A DNA stretch of 5,336 nt from Chloroflexota bacterium (GTDB lineage: Bacteria > Chloroflexota > Ktedonobacteria > Ktedonobacterales > Ktedonobacteraceae): NCBI GenBank assembly GCA_005881295.1, contig VBHS01000217.1, forward strand, positions 1-5,336, written 5' to 3'. Below are positions 1-5,336 of this stretch, piece by piece. The notes beneath the pieces were generated by a model that was given only the letters and a program-made list of their open reading frames with translations, was not told the DNA's origin and made no database searches. How positions within the stretch are numbered: position 1 is the stretch's first letter; every line of letters starts with the position of its first letter. A program made the translations under genes and the position numbers.

Positions 1-748
1 GGTCGACGGCTGCGCGCGTACCGGCATTCCTTTCATTGGATTGTGGCGCGATAAGGTGGCAGAGATCGGGCTGCGCGAGAGTGCGCGCATGGTACGCGAC
101 GCCGGCCTGCACATCTCCAGTCTATGTCGTGGGGGCTGGTTCTCTGCCGCCACAGCAGCAGAACGGCAGGCCCGTCTCGATGACAATCGCCGTGCTCTTG
201 ACGAGGCTGCCGAGCTCGGCACGGATGTCCTGGTGCTGGTGTGTGGACCTGCGGCGGATCGCGACATCGGAGCAGCACGGGCATATGTGGAGGAGGCAAT
301 TGCCCAGCTCATCCCGTATGCAGCCGAGCGTGGAGTGAAGCTGGGTATTGAACCGCTACATCCGATGTATGCAGCCGAGCGCTCCGTGATTGTCACACTC
401 GCTGAAGCGAACCGACTTGTTCACCGGCTTGATCACAATCACGTCGGGGTCGTGATCGACGCCTATCATGTCTGGTGGGACCCGGATATCTACACCCGGA
501 TCGTCGAGGCGGCCGGGCGTATTCTTGGCTTTCACGTCAGCGACTGGCTCGTGCCAACGCCGGACCTGTTGATGGGGCGAGGAATGATGGGGGATGGGGT
601 CATTGAGCTGCGGCGCCTGCGGTATGCGGTTGAGGCCGCAGGCTACACAGGTCCCATTGAGGTTGAGATTTTCAACCAGGCACTTTGGGATATGCCGTGC
701 GACGACGTCCTACAACTGATGCGCACGCGCTACCTGGACTACGTGTGA
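1..748 (+). CDS. Sugar phosphate isomerase/epimerase, xylose-isomerase-like TIM barrel (5'-partial)
   Basis: The frame is open from base 2 to the TGA at 746-748, giving 248 residues with no start codon needed inside the window. Family members usually run about 270-280 residues, so roughly the first 20 (strand beta-1) are missing. The sequence fits COG1082/PF01261 TIM-barrel enzymes, which bind a divalent metal and isomerise or epimerise sugars or inositols. Likely metal ligands sit at the usual strand ends: Glu in LGIEPLHP (codon 350), Asp in VVIDAYHVWWD (codon 458), His in GFHVSDW (codon 533) and Glu in PIEVEIF (codon 665). The motif MGDGVIELRRLR before the last strand is also typical. No signal peptide or membrane segment is visible, so it is probably cytoplasmic. 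The exact substrate cannot be read from the sequence. Its GC content is visibly higher than that of the genes to the right. The family call is firm; the TTG at 41 is not a plausible start, because homologous sequence continues upstream of it. Confidence 0.9.
   Translation, partial: VDGCARTGIPFIGLWRDKVAEIGLRESARMVRDAGLHISSLCRGGWFSAATAAERQARLDDNRRALDEAAELGTDVLVLVCGPAADRDIGAARAYVEEAIAQLIPYAAERGVKLGIEPLHPMYAAERSVIVTLAEANRLVHRLDHNHVGVVIDAYHVWWDPDIYTRIVEAAGRILGFHVSDWLVPTPDLLMGRGMMGDGVIELRRLRYAVEAAGYTGPIEVEIFNQALWDMPCDDVLQLMRTRYLDYV
316..381 (+). repeat. Two exact 15-bp direct copies inside the isomerase gene
   Basis: GTATGCAGCCGAGCG occurs at 316-330 and again at 367-381, 51 bp apart and in the same frame, so both copies encode Tyr-Ala-Ala-Glu-Arg. 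They flank the metal-site motif IEPLHP. Both stretches lie where the family normally has similar residues, so convergence of codon use is as likely as a duplication. Confidence 0.6.
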
Positions 749-761
749 GCAGATTACTGCA

Positions 762-899
762 TCAGCATTGCAGTCGAATAAAGGAGGCCTCATCCGAGCA
801 GAGCCAGGCGACAGCATTCGCGATCTCTTCTGCCCTCCCAAACCGTTTGATTGCCCGCATTGCGACATACTGAGCCTCTTCCATCTTCACCCAAACAGA
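762..899 (-). pseudogene. Remnant of a short-chain dehydrogenase/reductase (SDR), C-terminal part only
   Basis: Read on the - strand, the frame ending at the TGA at 764-762 gives about 45 residues, including AIKRFGRAEEIANAVAWL followed by CSDEASFI. This is the hallmark C-terminal segment of classical SDR enzymes (usual form: P..R.G.PEEIA.AV.WLCSD.ASF.TG....DGG). In intact SDRs it is followed by the TG....VDGG strand; here it breaks off after SFI, at about base 777, into RLQC and a stop. Upstream, the frame meets a stop at about 907-905, so the Rossmann fold, TGxxxGxG motif and YxxxK active site are absent. A Met codon at 884-882 could start a 40-residue peptide, but that peptide could not be an enzyme. 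I read it as a decayed gene fragment left by a deletion or rearrangement between the isomerase gene and the mprF-like gene. The motif match is strong, but it rests on about 26 residues. Confidence 0.75.
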
Positions 900-934
900 G
901 CTTATTCATCTCCAGATACGCCTTCCCCGGTCGA

Positions 935-1026
935 TTGACTTCTAGAGCTAAATAAATAAATGAACGAATAAAATAATCTGTGGCGTCTTTATTATGATGA
1001 TGCAATTTTGATACTAAGAAAAGATT
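935..1026 (+). promoter_or_regulatory. AT-rich leader with possible promoter for the mprF-like/esterase operon
   Basis: Base composition shifts sharply to A/T from about 945 to the start codon at 1027, in contrast to the GC-rich isomerase gene. Candidate elements are TTGACT at 935-940 with TAAATG 16 bp downstream (957-962), and a separate -10-like TATGAT at 993-998 without a good -35. The ribosome-binding site before 1027 is weak (AAGAAAAG at 1018-1023 and nearby bases). A promoter is expected here because the preceding 3' gene end is about 280 bp away, but the exact boxes are a guess. Confidence 0.25.
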
Positions 1027-2811
1027 ATGAAAATGAAAACAATATACCTGGTAGCATTATATTCTGATCGGTTGCGTAATCTCATACGTTTTATTATAGG
1101 ATTTGCCACCGGATTGGTAGGACTGGCAGACATGGCTTCAGTCATCATTCCCAGGCTCAACTGGGATATCCTGCTTGTAACATGGCCGCTAGCTATCCAT
1201 CTCAAAGTGCATCCAATGGTGGTTGTCGTAGGCTTCTTTTTGGTAATGCTCTCCTATGGATTGCTGCGTGGAAAGCGTCACGCCTGGCGCCTTACAGTTC
1301 TGCTCTTGCTCATGTCCGCTCTTCTGCATGTCATGCGGGATGGCTCAGTACTTGCAACTGCCATGGTATTCGTACTCGCAACACTGCTCGTTGTCTTCTT
1401 CCGCTACTTCCAGGCGCGCAGCGATCCGCCATCGATCCGGCGAGGCTACCTCGCTTTCATCATGGGGCTGGGTGTTGTCACGTTTTACACCTTTGGTGGT
1501 TTTCTCGCATTGTATACCCAATTTCGACCGCTCGTTGATCGCTTTGGCATCGATGGAGTGCTTCTCCGGCTTCTCACGAACGCCCATCTGCATATGGAAG
1601 CTGGTACGCAGGCATTGTTTTTTGAACGAGCGTTGCCAATGCTCTGTATGAGCGCCGTGGTCTATGGCATGGTGCAAATCTTGCACCCTGTAGCCGTAGC
1701 GCTCCTGGCTAACGAGAAGGAGCGGCAAGCCGTAAGCGGGCTCACGAGCGGCTATGGGAGAAACTCCATCTCCTACTTTGCCCTTGGGGAAGATAAATCA
1801 TACTTCTTCTCAACAACAGGGAAGGCGGTTATCAGCTATGTCCTGAAGAAGAATGTGGCCGTGGTGGCAGGTGATCCTATCGGGCCAGAGGAAGAGATAC
1901 TTCCCATCATCAAGCAGTTCGTGGAGTTTTGTCACCAGCAGGATTGGACACTCGTTTTTTGGCAGGCACGCGAAGACCTGGTTGACCGGTATCGCAGCGT
2001 CGGTTTTCACTTACTGAAAATTGGTGAAGACGCAGTCATTGATGCACGCACATTCACACTCAGAGGTGGAGCAATGGCAAATGTGCGCTCAAGTGCCAAA
2101 CGGGCAGAAAAGGATGGGTTGCGCGTCGTTTTCTACCATGGGCAGATAGAAAATGCCGAGCAACTCTTCCAGATGCAAATGATCTCGCGCACCTGGCTCG
2201 CGCACAAGGGCGGTACGGAGATGGGTTTCAGTATGGGCCACTTTGACGTGCGGGGAGATGAGAAGCAGTTGAGCGCACTGGCGGTTGATAATACCAATCG
2301 AGTTCATGCCTTTGTGACCTTTGTGCCAATTTATGGTCGTAATGGCTGGGGGCTTGACCTCATGCGTCGTGCTGAACAATTCGCTCCTGGCACGATGGAA
2401 CTCTTGCTTGCCCGCTCCATTGAATACCTCAAGAGCTGTGGTGCGGATATGGTCAGCCTCGGGCTTGCTCCGATGAGCAATGTCAATAATGATGATGAAA
2501 CATTTCTGAATAACAGCATTGATTTCCTGACCCACCGCTTTGGCAATCTGAGTTCAAGTCAATCGCTTTTCAAGTTTAAGAAAAAGTTCCAGCCAATATG
2601 GGAGAGTCGATACCTCGTCTACTCCCATAAACTGACACTTCCCCAAATTGGCTGGGCACTTTACGCTGCCCACCAGCAGGATGCTTCGTGTCTTTCGGTA
2701 CTGTGCACATCGCTGAGAGATTGGTGGGCGAACCGCCAAAGAGCCCAAACAAGGAGCGAAGACCTGGCTGGTGCGGCACGAACTCCAGTTACCGGGGCAT
2801 TGTCGCTGTAG
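1027..2811 (+). CDS. Short MprF-like aminoacyl-lipid synthase (DUF2156 domain membrane protein)
   Basis: A 594-residue membrane protein. Residues 1-225 hold about six hydrophobic segments (near 20-42, 63-80, 88-103, 107-126, 140-164, 203-224), with the typical loop RGKRHAWRL at 81-89. Residues about 238-535 form the cytosolic DUF2156 double-GNAT domain of MprF-type enzymes, which transfer an amino acid (Lys, Ala or Arg) from aminoacyl-tRNA to phosphatidylglycerol. Visible family motifs are YFALGEDKSYFFS (250-262), AGDPIGP (281-287), KIGEDAVID (331-339), FSMGHFD (401-407), DLMRR (444-448) and LGLAPMS (478-484). Full MprF proteins are about 840 residues with 14 segments; this one lacks the extra N-terminal flippase half, and it has no lysyl-tRNA synthetase fusion of the mycobacterial LysX type. 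The ATG at 1027 has a weak ribosome-binding site; Met3 at 1033 is an alternative. The donor amino acid and acceptor lipid cannot be deduced. The gene is followed after 13 bp by the esterase gene, so they are probably co-transcribed. Confidence 0.9.
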   Translation: MKMKTIYLVALYSDRLRNLIRFIIGFATGLVGLADMASVIIPRLNWDILLVTWPLAIHLKVHPMVVVVGFFLVMLSYGLLRGKRHAWRLTVLLLLMSALLHVMRDGSVLATAMVFVLATLLVVFFRYFQARSDPPSIRRGYLAFIMGLGVVTFYTFGGFLALYTQFRPLVDRFGIDGVLLRLLTNAHLHMEAGTQALFFERALPMLCMSAVVYGMVQILHPVAVALLANEKERQAVSGLTSGYGRNSISYFALGEDKSYFFSTTGKAVISYVLKKNVAVVAGDPIGPEEEILPIIKQFVEFCHQQDWTLVFWQAREDLVDRYRSVGFHLLKIGEDAVIDARTFTLRGGAMANVRSSAKRAEKDGLRVVFYHGQIENAEQLFQMQMISRTWLAHKGGTEMGFSMGHFDVRGDEKQLSALAVDNTNRVHAFVTFVPIYGRNGWGLDLMRRAEQFAPGTMELLLARSIEYLKSCGADMVSLGLAPMSNVNNDDETFLNNSIDFLTHRFGNLSSSQSLFKFKKKFQPIWESRYLVYSHKLTLPQIGWALYAAHQQDASCLSVLCTSLRDWWANRQRAQTRSEDLAGAARTPVTGALSL

Positions 2812-2816
2812 GAAGG
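2810..2816 (+). promoter_or_regulatory. Ribosome-binding site that fixes the esterase start
   Basis: AGGAAGG overlaps the last two bases of the mprF-like stop codon and lies 8 bases before the ATG at 2825. It supports that ATG over the in-frame ATG at 2771, which would overlap the upstream gene by 41 bp and add 18 residues of unlikely, Cys/Arg/His-containing sequence. Confidence 0.8.
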
Positions 2817-2824
2817 AATATTCT

Positions 2825-4543
2825 ATGACGATCTCTCAAGCTCCTGTAAGCAAAACGGCCATGAGCGGGCACAAGACCCGCTTTATGGCTCTTGCCGTAT
2901 TCGTGCTACGCTGGTACATACGAGTCATAAGCTTATTGCTCATCGGCTACGCATTATTTCTGTGGGGAAAGCATCCCCCTCTTGTAGAGCTTTGGTTGAA
3001 CGAGGGGCCGCTCGTAGCACTGGGTTTGGCCGGAATCGGAGTTTCATGCCGTGTGAAGGAAAATTGGCTCATGGGTACAATTTCCCTATTCATCGCACTT
3101 TTCAGTGGCTTTTTGCTCTTCAGCGATGGCGTGATTGGCGGTCTGACCTCTACAATCATCGCGATAGGCCTTGATCCCCTACGTGCGCAACTGATCGCCG
3201 CTCTCGTCATGACAGCCGGAACAGCACTGCTCGGTGCTGCGCTGGGACGGAGAAAGCTGGGTGCGCTCCTGGGAGCAGGCATCATCTTCTGGTTTGCGTA
3301 CCTCGCGAGTTTTATCCAGCTTGAGTTACAGCCCACCCGTGACCCCGGCGGGAACCTGGAACCTTTGAATAGCGCTGCATTGGTCCATACGTCATTTGTC
3401 ATGGTATCTCTCGCATTATTATGTGCCTTTATTGGAGCCGCAGTCGGCGTAGCACTTGCTGAGGTGCTCTGGGATCCACTTTACCGATTCGCGCAGTTTC
3501 TTTGGCAACGTTTCATTAATACGCGCGCAGATGCAACCCCGGCGTACAAAGGAGTGACAAGGCACAATCACTCCGATCGCGCAAGGACAACCTTAGATAT
3601 CGTCGGCTCCTGGCTGGGAGCCATAATGATCCTTGGTCTCCTGGTGACTGCGAGCGGCTCTAGCGATCTGTTCATTTTTTCTCCCGATGTGGCTTTGCAC
3701 TTAGCGCCGAATATTCGCCAGGTTACTCACCAAAACACTCACCAGAGGCAAAAAAATAGACAAGATGTGCCCATACCGGCTCATGGGACGATCGTTCATG
3801 AGAGTGTGACCAGCGCAGCACTCGGTGGACAACAGAAATCCTTTTTGGTCTATCTCCCACCCTCTTATAACACACCACAAGGACAGGCCAAACGCTATCC
3901 GACGCTCTATCTCCTGCATGGTTCACCAGGCGCAGATCACGATTGGTTCACTGCGGGCAAGGCTGATCAGTCAGCCGATACCTTGATAGCTCTGGGCAAG
4001 ATTCCTGAACTCATCTTGATTCTCCCTGATGGAAACGGACGCTCTGGAGCAACAAGCGAATGGGGAAATAGCTACGATCAACAGCAGCTAATAGAGACCT
4101 ATGTTGCCAGTGACCTTGTCAAGTATGTGGATCAAAAGTATCGTACGCTTGCTCAACCATCCTCCCGAGGTATCGGAGGTCTTTCTATGGGTGGTTTTGG
4201 AGCCTTGAATATCGCAGTGCATCACCCCGAGATCTTTGGGACCGTCATCTCGCTTGGTGGGTACTACCATGCTGAAGGGAGCATTTGGGGAAATAACGCC
4301 GCCTATATCCAGCAAAACAGTCCCGCCGACGTTTTTCCCAGTCGTAAGCTAGCCTGGAAGCTTCACATGTACCTTGGAGCGGCAACCAAAGATGAACCAT
4401 ACTTTACCGACACGAAGCAATTTACGCATGAGCTCGACCGACTGCATGTACCGTATCATCTCGATATACAGAATGGTTATCACTCCTGGAGCATATGGCA
4501 GACACAAATGTATAATGCTCTCCTCTGGCTTCACTGGGGATGA
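2825..4543 (+). CDS. Membrane-anchored esterase: seven-segment membrane domain plus PF00756-type alpha/beta hydrolase
   Basis: The ATG at 2825 gives 572 residues. Hydrophobic segments lie near 21-48, 60-75, 82-100, 122-140, 145-166, 184-212 and 258-285. Arg/Lys-rich loops (76-79, 142-144, 221-254) alternate with neutral or acidic ones, predicting N-terminus inside and C-terminus outside. A His/Gln-rich linker (about 295-320) leads to an esterase domain (about 321-572) of the esterase D/antigen-85-like family (PF00756). It shows LPPSY, YLLHGSPG (oxyanion region, His365-Gly366), GLSMGGFGA with nucleophile Ser454, Asp523 in TKDEPYF, and His553 in YHSWSIWQ; order and spacing fit a catalytic triad. 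Expected chemistry is hydrolysis of an ester at the outer membrane face. It follows the aminoacyl-lipid synthase gene by 13 bp, so an aminoacyl-lipid or another envelope ester is a reasonable substrate, but that is inference. I do not recognise the membrane domain as a named family. Confidence 0.88.
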   Translation: MTISQAPVSKTAMSGHKTRFMALAVFVLRWYIRVISLLLIGYALFLWGKHPPLVELWLNEGPLVALGLAGIGVSCRVKENWLMGTISLFIALFSGFLLFSDGVIGGLTSTIIAIGLDPLRAQLIAALVMTAGTALLGAALGRRKLGALLGAGIIFWFAYLASFIQLELQPTRDPGGNLEPLNSAALVHTSFVMVSLALLCAFIGAAVGVALAEVLWDPLYRFAQFLWQRFINTRADATPAYKGVTRHNHSDRARTTLDIVGSWLGAIMILGLLVTASGSSDLFIFSPDVALHLAPNIRQVTHQNTHQRQKNRQDVPIPAHGTIVHESVTSAALGGQQKSFLVYLPPSYNTPQGQAKRYPTLYLLHGSPGADHDWFTAGKADQSADTLIALGKIPELILILPDGNGRSGATSEWGNSYDQQQLIETYVASDLVKYVDQKYRTLAQPSSRGIGGLSMGGFGALNIAVHHPEIFGTVISLGGYYHAEGSIWGNNAAYIQQNSPADVFPSRKLAWKLHMYLGAATKDEPYFTDTKQFTHELDRLHVPYHLDIQNGYHSWSIWQTQMYNALLWLHWG

Positions 4544-4715
4544 GATGCGTTTTGCAAATTTGATCGTGAAATCGAAAGTACCGCCAACTGCAACCCCGCA
4601 TCAATCCCTCAGTACGTGCTTCCAGAGCTACCACATCATCCAAAACTCCTAGTCTGTGGCAACCCTTTGGCTCGGTTAATCGTATACTTGGTGGTGGATA
4701 CACGATATCTCTTGA

Positions 4716-4737
4716 GCGAGGCTTGAAAGAGTCTCGC
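4716..4737 (+). other. Hairpin with GAAA tetraloop upstream of the 86-residue gene
   Basis: Bases 4716-4724 pair with 4729-4737 in a nine-pair stem (seven Watson-Crick, two G-U) closed by the GNRA-type loop GAAA at 4725-4728. No T-tract follows on either side, so it is not a standard terminator. It lies 62 bp before the start at 4800 and may sit in that gene's 5' untranslated region. A single stem of this quality can arise by chance in 5 kb. Confidence 0.35.
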
Positions 4738-4784
4738 GATAAGCCAGTGCACCGTAAGCGTCAACCTCTCAGCAAGCAGCCTGG

Positions 4785-4792
4785 AAGGAGGT
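4785..4792 (+). promoter_or_regulatory. Consensus ribosome-binding site of the 86-residue gene
   Basis: AAGGAGGT is a full match to the anti-Shine-Dalgarno sequence and lies 7 bases before the ATG at 4800. It is the best ribosome-binding site in the window and the main support for the small gene downstream being translated. Confidence 0.88.
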
Positions 4793-4799
4793 ACTGAAG

Positions 4800-5060
4800 A
4801 TGAGTGAATGTATTTTAGGGAGACACACCGCGGAACTGGATGAGCAAGGTACGCTCACCCTCTATGGGCCCGGTTTACGTGTGGCGTTACCGTATGATGA
4901 AGCCTATGCCTTACTGACCTGGCTCTATGAAAATCATCGAGATACCTTATATTGGTTAACTCATGAGGATGAAAGATCAGAGCAGCCTCTTACGAACACG
5001 AATACTGGAGGTGCCATTGCCGTGCCAGAAGAAGGACAAGGTGATGACTATGCATTTTAG
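4800..5060 (+). CDS. Small protein of unknown function (86 residues)
   Basis: I do not recognise a family. The start is secure because of the consensus Shine-Dalgarno sequence ahead of it. The product is acidic and has two parts. Residues 1-57 look folded: a short predicted beta region (TAELDEQGTLTLYG, then LRVALP) followed by an amphipathic helix rich in aromatics (YDEAYALLTWLYENHRDTLYWL). Residues 58-86 are polar, with Thr/Asn/Gly and Glu/Asp, and are probably disordered. There is no signal peptide, membrane segment, zinc-binding cysteine set or helix-turn-helix, so it is likely a cytosolic protein. It is separated by 256 bp from the esterase gene and so probably has its own promoter. It converges with the SMP-30 gene, the stop codons being 28 bp apart. 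Coding status is likely; function is unknown. Confidence 0.75.
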   Translation: MSECILGRHTAELDEQGTLTLYGPGLRVALPYDEAYALLTWLYENHRDTLYWLTHEDERSEQPLTNTNTGGAIAVPEEGQGDDYAF

Positions 5061-5088
5061 CTCAACTGCGTCTCCTATCAGCCAGCCT

Positions 5089-5336
5089 TTATCCAGCAAA
5101 CTTTGGACTTACTAGTCCCTTCGTATCTGTTTTTACCCGGAAGAGGTCGCCGGCGTAAGGTTGGTTTTTCTTCTGTTCAACAGTCAATTCATTCCAGGCA
5201 GAGGTAATATAAAGTTCATCTAAGTTCGCGCCGCCAAACGCACAACTGGTAGGACATTGTACTGGCAATTGGATCTCTCGCTCTACTTTTCCCGTAGGAT
5301 CATAGCGCGTAATCTTCCAACCGCCCCAGCGAGCAC
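5089..5336 (-). CDS. SMP-30/gluconolactonase/regucalcin-family protein, C-terminal end (partial)
   Basis: On the - strand, a frame open from the right edge of the window to the TAA at 5091-5089 encodes 81 residues. They match the last part of the six-bladed propeller of SMP-30/LRE-family proteins (PF08450): ARWGGWKITRYDPTGKVE, then LPVQCPTSCAFGG, then LDELYITSAW, then AGDLFRVKTDTKGL and a final PKFAG. These Ca2+/Zn2+-dependent enzymes hydrolyse sugar lactones. The motif PTSCAFGG followed by the LYITSA strand is highly characteristic. The family metal ligands (Glu near the N-terminus, the mid-protein Asn, and the Asp of the DG..D motif) would all lie beyond the window, so activity cannot be judged. 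The gene faces the 86-residue gene tail to tail, and I see no clear shared terminator in the 28-bp gap. Together with the isomerase at the left edge it hints at sugar catabolism nearby, though the two are not one operon. Confidence 0.88.
   Translation of the reverse strand, partial: ARWGGWKITRYDPTGKVEREIQLPVQCPTSCAFGGANLDELYITSAWNELTVEQKKNQPYAGDLFRVKTDTKGLVSPKFAG

Larger units (their letters stand above)
4544..4799. other. Intergenic region between the esterase and the 86-residue gene
   Basis: These 256 bp hold no gene I can support. The esterase frame stays open after its TGA to another stop at 4724-4726, and a - strand frame is open from about 4853 to 4636, but neither has a convincing start, ribosome-binding site or recognisable motif. 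No T-tract terminator follows the esterase. TATACT at 4683-4688 resembles a -10 box, but no -35 sits at the proper distance. The hairpin at 4716-4737 is listed separately. Confidence 0.6.

Noticed and set aside
780..787. Strong Shine-Dalgarno-like AAAGGAGG on the + strand
   Set aside because: No ATG, GTG or TTG lies at a usable distance downstream, and the bases are explained as the antisense of the SDR remnant.
2089..2535. Long - strand frame (148 codons) inside the mprF-like gene
   Set aside because: It is fully antisense to the conserved DUF2156 domain and shows no motif of its own.
2771..2824. Upstream in-frame ATG that would lengthen the esterase by 18 residues
   Set aside because: It overlaps the end of the mprF-like gene, has no good ribosome-binding site and encodes atypical sequence; the ATG at 2825 has AGGAAGG at proper spacing.
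2947..3402. Long - strand frame (151 codons) inside the esterase membrane domain
   Set aside because: It is antisense to hydrophobic coding sequence, which commonly leaves the opposite strand open; its Ser/Pro/Arg-rich product resembles no family.
4422..4703. Open - strand frame of 93 codons across the esterase end
   Set aside because: Most of it is antisense to the esterase C-terminus, with no recognisable protein features or ribosome-binding site.
4544..4726. Open continuation of the esterase frame after its stop (about 60 codons)
   Set aside because: The esterase already ends normally after its triad His and final helix; the extension contains no recognised motif, and no readthrough signal is visible.
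4636..4853. Open - strand frame with a basic, transposase-like composition
   Set aside because: It has no start codon or ribosome-binding site, overlaps the well-supported small gene and shows no defined transposase motif; only a translated search could rescue it.
5061..5088. Possible bidirectional terminator between the convergent genes
   Set aside because: No stable inverted repeat with flanking T or A tracts was found in the 28-bp gap.

Overview
The window looks like chromosomal DNA of a free-living bacterium with mid-range GC. Its gene types are a COG1082-type sugar isomerase, a short MprF-like lipid aminoacylase, a membrane-anchored esterase and an SMP-30-type lactonase. This mix would fit a soil heterotroph such as a Chloroflexota (Ktedonobacteria-like) or actinobacterial lineage. 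That placement is inference only, because no marker gene is present.

Left part (1-1026): the window opens inside an almost complete xylose-isomerase-like TIM-barrel gene on the + strand that ends at 748. The 278-bp gap after it is not empty. On the - strand, about 762-899 carries the decayed 3' part of a short-chain dehydrogenase/reductase (SDR). Its penultimate helix region is clear, but it has no body and no normal C-terminus. An AT-rich leader (about 941-1026) follows and probably holds the promoter of the next gene.

Centre (1027-4543): a two-gene + strand operon. The first gene encodes a 594-residue membrane protein with a C-terminal DUF2156 domain, the catalytic part of MprF-type aminoacyl-phosphatidylglycerol synthases. 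Thirteen bases after its stop, with a good ribosome-binding site, starts a 572-residue protein made of about seven membrane segments and a C-terminal esterase domain (PF00756-like) with a visible Ser-Asp-His triad. Charge distribution puts the esterase outside the cytoplasm. A simple reading is a paired system: one protein attaches an amino acid to a membrane lipid and the other hydrolyses an ester at the outer face, possibly that same lipid. This pair is the most interesting content of the window.

Right part (4544-5336): a 256-bp gap with one stable-looking hairpin precedes a gene for an 86-residue protein of unknown function, which has a perfect Shine-Dalgarno sequence. It converges on the C-terminal 81 residues of an SMP-30/gluconolactonase/regucalcin-family protein on the - strand, whose 5' part lies beyond the window. 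No RNA genes, CRISPR arrays, complete insertion sequences or origins were seen.
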